A stretch of DNA of 46,872 nucleotides from Pseudomonas sp. ICMP 561 (GCF_002699985.1 NZ_LKBT01000024.1:1-46872), one strand, 5' to 3'. Shown: positions 7,098-16,819, counted from the stretch's first letter. Notes: generated from the letters alone by a model not told the origin. Numbers and translations: made by a program.

Positions 7098-9014
7098 CTA
7101 AAACCCCGGCGCGTGCGCCCAGTCAATCTGCTCCGCCGGCATTGGCCGTGCGAACCAGTAGCCCTGGCCCATCGGGCAATTGTTGGCCAGTAGAAACGAC
7201 GCCTGATCCACCGTCTCGATGCCTTCAGCCAGCACCCGCATGCCCATGCTTTGCGCGAGGGAAATGATCACTCGCACGATAGCGATATCGTCTTCATCGC
7301 CGGGCAGCCCGGCAACGAAGCCCTGATCGATTTTCAGCTTCTGCACCGGCATGCGCTTGAGGCGTAGCAGGGATGAATAACCCGTGCCGAAATCGTCGAT
7401 GGCCAGACTCAGCCCCAATTCGCGCAGCCGGTGCATCTGCTCGATGGCTTGATCCGGGTCATCCATGACCGCGCTTTCGGTCACTTCCAGCTCCAGATGC
7501 GCGGGGTTCAGCCCGGTGTCGCTCAACACCTTCGCCACCCGCTCAACCAGATGACCACTGGCAAACAGACGACTGGAGATGTTGACCGCCACAAAGGAAA
7601 TATCCACGCCCGCTGCCAGCCAGGCACACATCTGCTGGCAGGACGTGTTCAACACCCAGGCATCCAGCTCGGCAATCAAACCACTCTGCTCGGCGATGGG
7701 GATGAACTCCCCGGGTGACACCAGCCCCCGCTCCGGATGCTCCCATCGCACCAGTGCTTCGACGCCCAGGATGCGGCTGTTGTGCAGGTTGTGAATCGGC
7801 TGATAGAACACCCGCAGCTCATTTCGCTCAATGGCACCCCGCAACTCGCTGGCCAGATGCACCCGCTGCTGGGCGTGGGCGGTCAGCTCCTCGGTATAGA
7901 GAGCATAGGTCTCGCGACCATCACCTTTGGCTTTGAACAACGCCGAGTCTGCGTTGCGCAGCAGCTGCGCGGGACTGGCTGCGTCCTCAGGGAACAAACT
8001 GATCCCGACGCTTGCGCTAATGAACAGCTGTCGGTTCTCCAGCACGAACGGGGTTTTGAAGCCGTCCAGAATCCGCTGGGCATACCCGGCCACCTGCACC
8101 ACTTGCTGGCAATTCTCGATCAGCAATGCAAACTCGTCGCCGCCCAGCCTTGCCAGCGTCATGTCGTTATCGAACAAAGACCTGAGCCGCTCGGCGACCG
8201 CTTTAAGCACGTCATCACCGACGTTATGCCCGAGGCTGTCATTGATGTTCTTGAAATGATCCAGGTCGATCAACAACAGCGCACAGCCGCGCTTGCTGGA
8301 ACGGGCATAGCTCAGTGCCTGGGTCGTGCGGTCAATGAACAGCAGACGGTTGGGCAAATTCGTCAGGGGGTCGTAATGAGCGAGCTGTAACAAGTCCTGC
8401 TCGGAACGCTTGATGGCAGTGATGTCGGAAAAGACCGCGACGAAGTTTTTTATCTCGCCGCTGTCACTTTTCACGCTACGAATGCTTTGCCATTGCGGAT
8501 AAACCTCACCGCTTTTACGCCGGTTCCAGATCTCGCCGCTCCATTGCCCGGCGCTGAAGATCGAGCGATACATCTGCCGATAAAATTCCGGGCCATGGCG
8601 ACCGGATTTGAATTTGCTCGGGTTGGCGCCCAGCACTTCGTCCAACTGGTAGCCAGTAATTTCCATAAAGGCACGATTGACGTGGACGATTTTCCCATCG
8701 CCATCAGTGACCACCACGCCTTCCAGCGTGCTGTCGAAAACAGCGGCCGCCAGGCGCAGTCGCTCATGGTCTTCGCGTTGTCGGCGCAGCGTGAGTTCGA
8801 TGCCCATGAAGCGCAGTAACTGGCTACGAGCCACGAAGATAAAAATGGCGCTGACCGCCACCCAGACGTAACCGCTCATCTGTTGGGCAAACTTCAATCG
8901 AGCCGGATTTTCGATCAAAGCGGGTAGCCAGTGATCGCTCATGACGAACCAGAGAATGGATAAAACCCCGTAAAACAGGGATGTTCGCAGTGCGTCACGC
9001 GAAGAGTCAGTCAT
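7098..9014 (-). CDS. Membrane PAS-GGDEF-EAL cyclic-di-GMP protein
   Basis: A 638-residue protein from the ATG at 9014 (an upstream ATG at 9083 adds 23 residues with no clear benefit). Two membrane helices lie near residues 10-27 and 47-63, then a PAS domain (about 90-200), GGDEF (motif GGDEF at 291-295) and EAL (VEALVRW at about 418-424). Both active-site motifs look intact, as do downstream EAL-domain motifs such as ELEVTESAVMDD, AIDDFGTGYSSL and AEGIET. It should make or break cyclic-di-GMP; by position (next to oscA and desA) it matches P. aeruginosa PA0285 (PipA), a phosphodiesterase, as I recall. Confidence 0.93.
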   Translation of the reverse strand: MTDSSRDALRTSLFYGVLSILWFVMSDHWLPALIENPARLKFAQQMSGYVWVAVSAIFIFVARSQLLRFMGIELTLRRQREDHERLRLAAAVFDSTLEGVVVTDGDGKIVHVNRAFMEITGYQLDEVLGANPSKFKSGRHGPEFYRQMYRSIFSAGQWSGEIWNRRKSGEVYPQWQSIRSVKSDSGEIKNFVAVFSDITAIKRSEQDLLQLAHYDPLTNLPNRLLFIDRTTQALSYARSSKRGCALLLIDLDHFKNINDSLGHNVGDDVLKAVAERLRSLFDNDMTLARLGGDEFALLIENCQQVVQVAGYAQRILDGFKTPFVLENRQLFISASVGISLFPEDAASPAQLLRNADSALFKAKGDGRETYALYTEELTAHAQQRVHLASELRGAIERNELRVFYQPIHNLHNSRILGVEALVRWEHPERGLVSPGEFIPIAEQSGLIAELDAWVLNTSCQQMCAWLAAGVDISFVAVNISSRLFASGHLVERVAKVLSDTGLNPAHLELEVTESAVMDDPDQAIEQMHRLRELGLSLAIDDFGTGYSSLLRLKRMPVQKLKIDQGFVAGLPGDEDDIAIVRVIISLAQSMGMRVLAEGIETVDQASFLLANNCPMGQGYWFARPMPAEQIDWAHAPGF

Positions 9015-9168
9015 AAGAAAGCTAGTAACCTTATGAGGTGCGGGATTAAAGATTAGGAAACATCTGGCGACTCTTATCTCCAAGGCCGACTGGTTTTATC
9101 TGGCGGCTCAGTGATAATGCGCACTGTTGGTTTTTTTTCAAAGCGTCTTTTCGAGGGCCCTATAGCCT

Positions 9169-10353
9169 ATGTGGTACAACGGTTTGCTTGACCTTTCCGT
9201 CTGGCAGTTAGTAGCAGTCACGCTGGCGATGACCCATGTGACGATCGTCGCCGTCACAATTTATCTCCACCGCTACTCCGCCCACCGCTCCCTGGAGCTG
9301 AATGCAGGTCTGAAACACTTCTTCCGCTTCTGGCTGTGGCTGACCACGGCGCAGAACACCCGCGAGTGGACGGCCATCCACCGCAAACACCACGCTAAAT
9401 GCGAAACCGTCGATGACCCGCACAGCCCGGTCGTCAAAGGGCTTTCTACTGTACTGCGCAAGGGTGCGGAACTGTATCGGGCCGAGGCAGAAAACCCGGA
9501 CACTTTGCGAATTTACGGCAAAAACTGCCCGGAAGACTGGATCGAACGCAAAATCTACACGCCTTACCCGTTACTCGGCGTGGCGATCATGGCGGTCATC
9601 GACCTGCTGCTGTTTGGCGCACTGGGCATCACCGTCTGGGCGATCCAGATGATGTGGATTCCGTTCTGGGCCGCAGGCGTCGTGAATGGCCTGGGGCATG
9701 CCGTGGGTTATCGCAACTTCGAATGCCGCGATGCGGCGACCAATCTGGTGCCGTGGGGCATCATCATTGGCGGCGAAGAACTGCATAACAACCATCACAC
9801 CTACCCGAATTCGGCCAAGCTGTCGGTCAAGAAGTGGGAATTCGACATCGGCTGGGCGTGGATCAAAGTGTTCAGCGCCTTGCGTCTGGCCAAGGTCCAG
9901 CGGGTCGCACCCATCGCGCACCGCGTCGAGGGCAAAGGCAGTATCGACATGGACACCGCCATGGCGATCCTCAACAACCGGTTCCAGATCATGGCTCAGT
10001 ACCGCAAGCTGGTGATTGGCCCGTTGGTCGCCCAGGAACTGGCCAAAGCCGATGCTTCGGTACGCCACCAATTCCATCGCGCCAAGCGGTTGCTGTCCCG
10101 TGAAACCAGCCTGCTGGATGACAAGCACCATCTGCGCATCCAGACCATGCTGGAACACAGCCACGCGTTGAAAGTGATCTACGAAAAGCGCCTGGCCCTG
10201 CAACAAATCTGGGTCAAGACCAGCAGCAACGGCCACGACATGCTGGCTGCCATGAAAGACTGGATCCACGAAGCCGAGGCCAGTGGTATCCAGTCCCTGC
10301 GTGACTTCGCCGACCAGCTCAAAACCTACTCGCTGCGCCCTGCGCACGCTTGA
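9169..10353 (+). CDS. desA: Membrane delta-9 acyl-lipid fatty-acid desaturase DesA
   Basis: A 394-residue di-iron membrane desaturase that introduces a double bond into acyl chains for membrane fluidity. The three histidine boxes are visible: HRYSAH (34-39), HRKHH (71-75) and HNNHH (206-210). Hydrophobic segments flank them at about 10-32, 50-62 and 140-180. The C-terminal ~150 residues are soluble and helical. It is divergent from the GGDEF/EAL gene, with 154 bp between the starts for both promoters. P. aeruginosa PA0286 (desA) has the same position. Confidence 0.94.
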   Translation: MWYNGLLDLSVWQLVAVTLAMTHVTIVAVTIYLHRYSAHRSLELNAGLKHFFRFWLWLTTAQNTREWTAIHRKHHAKCETVDDPHSPVVKGLSTVLRKGAELYRAEAENPDTLRIYGKNCPEDWIERKIYTPYPLLGVAIMAVIDLLLFGALGITVWAIQMMWIPFWAAGVVNGLGHAVGYRNFECRDAATNLVPWGIIIGGEELHNNHHTYPNSAKLSVKKWEFDIGWAWIKVFSALRLAKVQRVAPIAHRVEGKGSIDMDTAMAILNNRFQIMAQYRKLVIGPLVAQELAKADASVRHQFHRAKRLLSRETSLLDDKHHLRIQTMLEHSHALKVIYEKRLALQQIWVKTSSNGHDMLAAMKDWIHEAEASGIQSLRDFADQLKTYSLRPAHA

Positions 10354-10491
10354 AGCCACTGATCAGCGCGCCTCAATTGGGGCGCGCCTGATTTGAACTT
10401 CACCTCCTAAATCCACTCAGAACATCTGCCCGCGACCCCGTGCGGGAAATGTTGTGGCTGTGCGCCGCACCTTATTCTGAGATGCAGTGCC

Positions 10492-11478
10492 ATGGACAAC
10501 AAAACTCTACTGACACCCAATATTGATACCCCCGCCGCCGCGGAGACGCTACTGGCGCTGATGCACGCCCAGGCAGAGGTCGCACGCCTGAGTGAGCGTG
10601 AGCAGCTGTTCAGCTCGCTGCTGGTCAGCGTCAATGCCGTGCTCTGGGCATTCGACTGGGCTACCCAGCGGATGATCTACGTCAGCCCGGCTTACGAACG
10701 CATCTTCGGTCGCTCTGCGGGTTTACTGCTGGCCGACTATGGCGAATGGCGCGACAGCATCTACCCCGATGACCTCAACTACGCTGAGCGCAGCCTCAAC
10801 GAAGTTATCGAGAAAGGCGCTGTGGAAGATCGCGAATACCGGATCATCCGTGCCGACGGCGAAGTCCGCTGGATCAGCGATAAATGCTTCGTGAGTCACC
10901 AGACCGACGCCGAGCAGCGTCTCGTCGTGGTGGGCATCGCAGAAGACATTACCGAAAAGAAAGAGCTGGAAAGCGAGCTGCAGCGCCTGGCAACCACCGA
11001 CGTACTGACGCAAAGTAGCAACCGTCGGCACTTCTTCGAATGCGCCCAGCGCGAATTCGAACTGGCTCGCCTGCACGGCACGCCGTTGGCGTTTCTGTTG
11101 CTGGACATCGATGACTTCAAACTGGTCAACGACACCTACGGTCACCAGGAAGGCGATCTGGTGCTGCAGAAAATCGCTGAATGCGGCAGGACCACGCTAC
11201 GGCGCGGCGACCTGTTCGGACGTATTGGCGGCGAAGAGTTTGCTGCAGTGTTCCCAGGCTGCGCGCCAGACATGGCCAAGCAAATCGCCGAACGCCTGCA
11301 GCGGGAAATCCAGCGCCTGAGTTTCCAGCGCGGCGACAAAAGCTTCGGTATCACCGCCAGCCAGGGCCTGACCAACATGGGTGAGGATGACCAAAGCCTG
11401 GAAATCCTCTACGCCCGTGCCGACGCGGCGATGTACCAGGCCAAGCGTCAGGGCAAGAATCAGATTGTGTTGGTGTAG
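10492..11478 (+). CDS. PAS-GGDEF diguanylate cyclase
   Basis: A 328-residue soluble protein: a short N-terminal coiled helix (about 10-45), PAS domain with PAC motif (about 48-160) and GGDEF domain (about 165-328). The active site is GGEEF at 246-250, a functional variant. An RxxD inhibitory site cannot be placed with confidence from reading. It should condense two GTP to cyclic-di-GMP in response to a PAS signal. No membrane segment is seen. By position it corresponds to P. aeruginosa PA0290. Confidence 0.93.
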   Translation: MDNKTLLTPNIDTPAAAETLLALMHAQAEVARLSEREQLFSSLLVSVNAVLWAFDWATQRMIYVSPAYERIFGRSAGLLLADYGEWRDSIYPDDLNYAERSLNEVIEKGAVEDREYRIIRADGEVRWISDKCFVSHQTDAEQRLVVVGIAEDITEKKELESELQRLATTDVLTQSSNRRHFFECAQREFELARLHGTPLAFLLLDIDDFKLVNDTYGHQEGDLVLQKIAECGRTTLRRGDLFGRIGGEEFAAVFPGCAPDMAKQIAERLQREIQRLSFQRGDKSFGITASQGLTNMGEDDQSLEILYARADAAMYQAKRQGKNQIVLV

Positions 11479-11495
11479 GTAATTCGCGCAAGAGC

Positions 11496-11588
11496 CTGTT
11501 AGAGCGAGGCTTGCCCGCGATGAACGATTACGCGCCATGACTGACAAACCGCAGCGCCTGAATCGCGGGCAAGCCTCGCTCCAACAGA
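11496..11588. repeat. Palindromic intergenic repeat, class b
   Basis: First of three repeats in the gene-free stretch 11479-11789. The left arm has GAGCGAGGCTTGCCCGCGAT and the right arm is its complement, about 93 bp in all. Confidence 0.84.
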
Positions 11589-11599
11589 CTTGCGGCGCC

Positions 11600-11691
11600 C
11601 TGTAGGAGCCGAGCTTGCTCGCGATGAACGATAACGCGCCACAACTGATACACCGCAGCGCCTGCATCGCGGGCAAGCCCGGCTCCCACAG
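11600..11691. repeat. Palindromic intergenic repeat, class b variant
   Basis: A 92-bp inverted repeat with GGAGCCGAGCTTGCTCGCGA at left and GGGCAAGCCCGGCTCCCACA at right. The arms are less well matched than in the neighbouring copies. Confidence 0.8.
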
Positions 11692-11705
11692 TAAATCTCA
11701 GTCCC

Positions 11706-11795
11706 GTTGGAGCGAGGCTTGCCCGCGAAGAACGATTACGCGGTTTGACTGACAAACCGCTATCGCGGCCTCGCGGTGCTCGTGCGTTCCTACAG
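11706..11795. repeat. Chimeric palindromic repeat (class b left, class c right)
   Basis: The left half is class b (GAGCGAGGCTTGCCCGCGA), while the right half is class c (GCGGCCTCGCGGTGCTCGTG). The two halves therefore do not pair well; it looks like a recombinant of two repeat families. Its right end supplies the stop codon of the HDOD gene at 11790-11792. Confidence 0.75.
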
Positions 11796-13133
11796 GTCGG
11801 TGTTTGCTTCAGGCTCCGCCTCCGGCGCACCATCCAGCAGATCCGGACCTTCATCCTCGTCATCAGCCAATGTTTCCACCACCAGCCCCACCGGCGCTGC
11901 CAGCAGACTTGGATCAGTCACACCAGTCAGCTTCTTGCGCAAGCGCTGCAAGTCCGCGACAGTCAGTTTCAACAAGCGGGCAGGCTTGGTTTTGAGCAAC
12001 GTCGTCACGCTGTCCTCGTCACCCAAACGCGCCATATGCCCGGCCAGGTTCATGACCAGCACTTCGCGGGTATAAACCCCGGTGTTGTACTGATAAACCG
12101 ACGACGTCAGCTCCCGCAACTCAAGCGGCAAACGCCAGCGGACACGCAATGCCGAACCGTAAGCCGCCGAGTACTGCTCCAGCGCTTTTTCGATCTGTTG
12201 ATCATCCAGCTTGCCGCCAGCCAACAACCACTCCTGCAAACAACCCAGCACCGCCAGATCGCCCAGTGACAGCAGCAGCCCTGCACAGAAACAACGTTCG
12301 GGGTCGACCTCAAGCATGCCCGCCAACACCCGGGCGTATTCCGCAGTACGTTGCGACATCTCCCAGAACTCGCTGGCCTTCATCTGCAACGCATTGTTGG
12401 TCAGGATCGACACACGCTTCTTGGTCAAACCCGAAACAATGCTGGCACTCTGGGGAGCCCCCAGAAGCGCCAGCGCCGCACCCAGCGTCTGTACAGGCTT
12501 GACCAGATGCTTGGCCGCCGTATTGGCAGCAGCAATCAGCACTGCAGTGATATGCGGGTCAGCGCGCAACTCCTGCTCAAGCAACACAGCATCGACGCTA
12601 CTCCCGACCTGACTAAGCTTCAGCGCAGTGGCGACATCCACAAACAACGGCGCACCGTCAGCTGTGTCCCGATGTTTTTCAAGGTACTTGCTCAGCGTCT
12701 GACCCGGTGCGAGCGCTGGCACGGCACCCGGCACCGGACACGCCAGCAGCAAGCCTTCAAGACGTTGGCGCAGCTTTTCAGTGTCCAGCGGCTTGGTCAG
12801 GTAAGCGGTTGGCGCCAACGGTACAACCTCGCGAACACTGGCCGTGTCACCGCGGTTGCTGATCAGGATAAAAGGCAATGGAGGCTGACGACGCAAACCG
12901 CGTACGCCACGCAACAGGCTTAAACCATCGATAACAGGCAACTCTCTGGCTGCGATGATCAGATCAGGAATGTGTTTCTTCATGAACTCGACGGCCTGCT
13001 TGCCATCGCTGCAAATCTCGAGCGCAACGTCGTCACGCACGCTCAGGATCAACTCACTGAGCGTTTCACGAATCCATGGATCGGACTCAGCAATCAATAC
13101 CCGAGGTCCCGCAGGCAAATCTACAGCTGTCAT
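11790..13133 (-). CDS. Receiver-HDOD regulatory protein (degenerate receiver)
   Basis: A 447-residue protein: an N-terminal CheY-like receiver (about 10-125), then an HDOD domain (about 150-370) and an acidic C-terminal tail (DDEDEGPDLLDGAPEAEPE). I chose the ATG at 13133, with GAGAG upstream. In the receiver the stretch PDLIIAARELPVIDG has Ala where the phosphorylated Asp should be, so classical phosphorylation is unlikely. HDOD proteins have no catalytic metal site and act in signalling. The stop codon falls in an intergenic repeat, so the tail may have been altered by repeat insertion. Confidence 0.86.
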   Translation of the reverse strand: MTAVDLPAGPRVLIAESDPWIRETLSELILSVRDDVALEICSDGKQAVEFMKKHIPDLIIAARELPVIDGLSLLRGVRGLRRQPPLPFILISNRGDTASVREVVPLAPTAYLTKPLDTEKLRQRLEGLLLACPVPGAVPALAPGQTLSKYLEKHRDTADGAPLFVDVATALKLSQVGSSVDAVLLEQELRADPHITAVLIAAANTAAKHLVKPVQTLGAALALLGAPQSASIVSGLTKKRVSILTNNALQMKASEFWEMSQRTAEYARVLAGMLEVDPERCFCAGLLLSLGDLAVLGCLQEWLLAGGKLDDQQIEKALEQYSAAYGSALRVRWRLPLELRELTSSVYQYNTGVYTREVLVMNLAGHMARLGDEDSVTTLLKTKPARLLKLTVADLQRLRKKLTGVTDPSLLAAPVGLVVETLADDEDEGPDLLDGAPEAEPEANTDL

Positions 13134-13265
13134 CAGAACTCTCTCGTCGAGCAACTCATAACCAATGAACTGAAATGTATCTCTATGAACCGACCTTACT
13201 GCATCCGTTGAACTGGAATGCAGCTCCTATCAAACAAAATATACCCCCCTGAATAAGCGGGTTTC

Positions 13266-13357
13266 CGTAGGACCGGCTTTAGCCGGGAGAGGGCCATTAC
13301 ATTCACACAGTAGTCTTCGCCTGAAGTAATGTCCTCCCGGCTAAAGCCGGTCCTACG
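13266..13357. repeat. Palindromic intergenic repeat, class a
   Basis: A 92-bp palindrome in the gene-free stretch 13155-13569. The rest of that stretch is HDOD upstream sequence and the gabT terminator. Confidence 0.84.
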
Positions 13358-13498
13358 GCTCCTAGCCTGCCAGGCGACAACGCCGTATCAGGAGCATCGA
13401 AACAAATAGGCCAAGATCCCCTTCCATCAATGCACCCACCTTAGCCAATGCATACGAAGGGATATAGATAAAAACCCTCATTTACCCCTTTTAGACGC

Positions 13499-13527
13499 AA
13501 AAAAACCCGCCGAAGCGGGTCTTTTTT
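13499..13527. terminator. Bidirectional intrinsic terminator after gabT
   Basis: ACCCGC (13505-13510), loop CGAA, GCGGGT (13515-13520), with an A-run before and a T-run after. This is a strong rho-independent terminator for the minus-strand gabDT message, and it can work in the other direction too. Confidence 0.88.
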
Positions 13528-13569
13528 GTCTGTTTGGTCACATTTTAATCAATTGCGACCCTGGCATTT

Positions 13570-14850
13570 TCACGCCAGCTCAGCGAAACATTCTTCGATG
13601 ATTGCCAGACCTTTATCCAGTTGCTCGTCCGGCGAGGTCAGCGGTACCAGCACGCGCAATACGTTGCCGTAGGTGCCGCACGACAGCAGGATCAGACCCT
13701 TGTCGCGAGCCTTGGCCACAACCTGCGCAACAGCAGCGGCGTTTGGCTTGTGGGTGTCGCCGTTTTCGAACAGCTCAACCGCGATCATCGCACCCAGCGC
13801 ACGGACTTCACCGATCACTGGATACTTGGCTTGAATGGCTTTAAGGCCAGTAACCAGACGCTCGCCGACCGCTTTGCAACGATCCAGCAGATGCTCTTCT
13901 TCAAAGACCTGCAACACCGCCAGCGCAGCAGCACACGCCACCGGGCTACCGGCATACGTGCCGCCCAGACCGCCAGGGGCAATGGCGTCCATGTATTCAG
14001 CTTTACCGCACACACCGGCCAACGGGAAACCGCCAGCGATGGATTTAGCAAACGTAGTCAGGTCAGCCGTAACGCCCATCTGCTCCATGGCGAAGAACGT
14101 ACCGGTACGACCCGCGCCCGTTTGCACTTCGTCAGCGATCAGCAGGATGCCGTGCTTGTCGCACAGCTCACGCAGGCGTGCCATGAACGCTTTCGGCGCG
14201 ACGTAGAAACCACCTTCGCCCTGAACCGGCTCGATGATGATTGCCGCGATGTCTTTAGGCTCGGCGTCGTTCTTGAAGATACGCTCGATGCTGGCGATGG
14301 AATCGTCAACGCTGATGCCATGCAGTTCACACGGGTACAGCGCACGGAAGATACCGCCCGGCATCAGGCCCATGCCTGCCGAGTAAGGCACGACTTTACC
14401 GGTCAGGCCCAGGGTCATCATGGTGCGACCGTGGTAAGCGCCAGTGAACGCGATCACGCCAGCACGGCCAGTAGCTGCGCGAGCGATTTTCACGGCGTTC
14501 TCTACCGCTTCGGAACCGGTGGTGACCAGCAGGGTTTTCTTGGCGAAATCACCTGGCACCTTGGCGTTGATCTTTTCGCACAGCTCAACGTACGGCTCGT
14601 AGGCCAGCACCTGGAAGCAAGTGTGAGTCAGCTTGGTCAGTTGCTCTTGCACGGCGGCAATGATTTTCGGGTGCAGGTGACCGGTGTTCAGTACGGCGAT
14701 ACCGCCCGCGAAGTCGATGAACTCACGACCTTCAACGTCGGTAACCGTAGCGTTCTTCGCGGACTCGGCGAAGATCGGGTGAATCTGGCCAACACCGCGT
14801 GGAACAGCGGCTTCGCGGCGTTGCATCAATTCTGCGTTTGTCTGGGACAT
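13570..14850 (-). CDS. gabT: 4-aminobutyrate aminotransferase GabT
   Basis: A 426-residue class III PLP aminotransferase that converts GABA and 2-oxoglutarate to succinate semialdehyde and glutamate. TGSEAVENAVKIA binds the PLP phosphate (near 111-123), YHGRT is the ring-stacking site (about 139-143), ADEVQ carries the ring-nitrogen Asp (239-243), and the Schiff-base Lys is K269 in TFAKS. It lies 174 bp downstream of gabD on the same strand and ends at a strong terminator. GABA catabolism feeds the TCA cycle through GabD. Confidence 0.97.
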   Translation of the reverse strand: MSQTNAELMQRREAAVPRGVGQIHPIFAESAKNATVTDVEGREFIDFAGGIAVLNTGHLHPKIIAAVQEQLTKLTHTCFQVLAYEPYVELCEKINAKVPGDFAKKTLLVTTGSEAVENAVKIARAATGRAGVIAFTGAYHGRTMMTLGLTGKVVPYSAGMGLMPGGIFRALYPCELHGISVDDSIASIERIFKNDAEPKDIAAIIIEPVQGEGGFYVAPKAFMARLRELCDKHGILLIADEVQTGAGRTGTFFAMEQMGVTADLTTFAKSIAGGFPLAGVCGKAEYMDAIAPGGLGGTYAGSPVACAAALAVLQVFEEEHLLDRCKAVGERLVTGLKAIQAKYPVIGEVRALGAMIAVELFENGDTHKPNAAAVAQVVAKARDKGLILLSCGTYGNVLRVLVPLTSPDEQLDKGLAIIEECFAELA

Positions 14851-14909
14851 GTTTCCTCATTCGCCGCTCATCGGTCGGCGTGGTTCAAGGATCAAGTGGT
14901 GGATCAACA

Positions 14910-14939
14910 CGTGACAGCATTCGATGATCGACTGTCACG
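14910..14939 (-). promoter_or_regulatory. 8-bp hairpin in the gabD-gabT intergenic leader
   Basis: CGTGACAG (14910-14917) and CTGTCACG (14932-14939) form a perfect 8-bp stem with a 14-nt loop, 60 nt before gabT in the gabD-gabT gap. A conserved 'gabT RNA' motif has been described upstream of gabT in Pseudomonas (from memory); this may be part of it. That identity needs a covariance-model search. Confidence 0.5.
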
Positions 14940-15024
14940 GCCTCCAGCCACCAAAAAGGTTTGGGGTGCCACTAAAAACCGCCGAAACGTCGCTCTCGCG
15001 CCCCGGCGGCTGCAAACCCCTGCG

Positions 15025-16467
15025 TTAAACCGACAGGCAGAGGTATTTGATTTCCAGATAATCTTCGATGCCATACTTCGAGCCTTCACGGCCCAGGCCC
15101 GAGGCCTTGATGCCACCGAACGGCGCGACTTCGTTGGAGATCAGGCCGGTGTTGATACCCACCATGCCGTACTCCAGCGCTTCAGCCACGCGGAACACGC
15201 GGCTCATGTTCTGGGCATAGAAGTACGACGCCAGACCGAACTCAGTGTCGTTGGACATGGCGATCACTTCAGCTTCGTCTTTGAAGCGGAACAGCGGAGC
15301 CAGCGGGCCGAAGGTTTCTTCTTTGGCTACGGCTGCATCTTTGGACACGTTGACCAGAATGGTCGGCTCGAAGAAGTTACCTTCGATGCTGTTACCACCG
15401 AACAACACTTTCGCGCCTTTGCTCACCGCGTCGGCAATGTGCTCTTTAACCTTCGCCACAGCCTTGCCATCGATCAGCGGGCCAGTGGTGGTGCCCTCTT
15501 CCAGACCGTTACCGATCTTCAGCTTGGCCACAGCGACCTTGAGCTTTTCAGCGAACGCATCATAAACCGCGTCCTGCACGTAGATCCGGTTGGCGCAGAC
15601 GCAGGTCTGACCGTTGTTGCGGTACTTGGAAATGATCGCGCCTTCGACGGCCTTATCCAGGTCCGCGTCGTCGAACACGATAAACGGCGCGTTGCCGCCC
15701 AGTTCCAGCGAAACCTTCTTGATGTCCTTGGAGCATTCAGCCATCAACTGGCGACCAATCTCGGTCGAGCCCGTGAAGGACAGCTTGCGCACGATCGGGT
15801 TACCGGTCAGCTCGCTGCCGATGTCACCAGCGCTGCCAGTGACAACGCTGAACACGCCCGCCGGAATGCCTGCACGCTCAGCCAGTTCAGCCAGCGCCAG
15901 TGCGGAGTAAGGGGTTTGCGAAGCAGGCTTGAGCACCATGGTGCAACCGGCAGCCAGCGCCGGGCCTGCTTTACGGGTGATCATCGCAGCCGGGAAGTTC
16001 CAGGGCGTAATCGCGGCGGTCACACCAATCGGCTGCTTCAGCACGATCAGGCGCTTGTCCGGCTGATGGCCCGGAATCACATCGCCGTAAACGCGCTTGG
16101 CTTCTTCAGCGAACCACTCAATAAAGGAAGCTGCATAACCGATCTCGCCTTTAGCCTCGGCCAGCGGCTTGCCCTGCTCCAGCGTCATCAGGCGAGCCAG
16201 GTCATCCTGATTCTCGATCATCAGCTCAAACCAGCGACGCAGCTTGTTGCCACGGTCCTTGGCGGTGAGTGCACGCCAGGCGGGCAACGCCTTGTCAGCC
16301 GCTTCAATCGCACGACGGGTTTCAGCAGCGCCCATCTTCGGCACTGTGCCCAGGACTTCATCCGTTGCCGGGTTGTTGACCTTGATCGTCTCGCCATTGT
16401 CCGCATCCAGCCAGGTGCCATTGATATAGGCTTGCTGGCGGAACAACGTGGAATCTTTGAGCTGCAT
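15025..16467 (-). CDS. gabD: NADP-dependent succinate-semialdehyde dehydrogenase GabD
   Basis: A 480-residue aldehyde dehydrogenase that oxidises succinate semialdehyde to succinate. The start is the ATG at 16467, preceded by GGAGG; an ATG at 16518 is open but would add 17 residues unlike the family. Visible motifs are TPWNFPAAMITRK (cofactor site, near 150), FTGSTEIGR (near 225), LELGGNAPFIVF with the catalytic Glu (near 255) and GQTCVCANR with the catalytic Cys (near 289). First gene of the gabD-gabT pair. Confidence 0.97.
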   Translation of the reverse strand: MQLKDSTLFRQQAYINGTWLDADNGETIKVNNPATDEVLGTVPKMGAAETRRAIEAADKALPAWRALTAKDRGNKLRRWFELMIENQDDLARLMTLEQGKPLAEAKGEIGYAASFIEWFAEEAKRVYGDVIPGHQPDKRLIVLKQPIGVTAAITPWNFPAAMITRKAGPALAAGCTMVLKPASQTPYSALALAELAERAGIPAGVFSVVTGSAGDIGSELTGNPIVRKLSFTGSTEIGRQLMAECSKDIKKVSLELGGNAPFIVFDDADLDKAVEGAIISKYRNNGQTCVCANRIYVQDAVYDAFAEKLKVAVAKLKIGNGLEEGTTTGPLIDGKAVAKVKEHIADAVSKGAKVLFGGNSIEGNFFEPTILVNVSKDAAVAKEETFGPLAPLFRFKDEAEVIAMSNDTEFGLASYFYAQNMSRVFRVAEALEYGMVGINTGLISNEVAPFGGIKASGLGREGSKYGIEDYLEIKYLCLSV

Positions 16468-16622
16468 GTCGGCCTCCGCTTTGATATACCGAAAATGCGC
16501 CGCACACCGGCGGTGCAAGTTTTTGATCGTACAAAAGGCGCCTCGAACAAGGCCGCCATCAGGAAATCATTCGCCGGCCCCCGCAACGCAGAGTCACAAA
16601 GTGCAGGAAAACCGGACAAGAG

Positions 16623-16640
16623 CGTTTGAAATCTCAAACG
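16623..16640 (-). promoter_or_regulatory. Perfect 7-bp inverted repeat upstream of gabD
   Basis: CGTTTGA and TCAAACG are separated by 4 bp, about 155 bp before the gabD start. It could be the operator of the GABA-responsive regulator, or belong to nothing. Apart from this site I see no gene between gabD and the tRNA. Confidence 0.35.
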
Positions 16641-16819
16641 AATCCTAGGGACTGCTAGGGCAAAGGACAATAGGCCGTTCGAAAAAAAGAACGCAATTGC
16701 CGACATCAGCCGGATTTTCTGATCAACGTCGTCCAAACACCTTGAAACGTGCAAAATCTACAACAGCACACACCAGCATGGACGCCCGCCAACCAGATGA
16801 GTATCATGGCGCCCGCATT

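Noticed and set aside
13621..16629. A 1002-codon open frame on the plus strand
   Set aside because: It runs antisense through both gabT and gabD, which have clear catalytic motifs; it is a by-product of high GC codon use.
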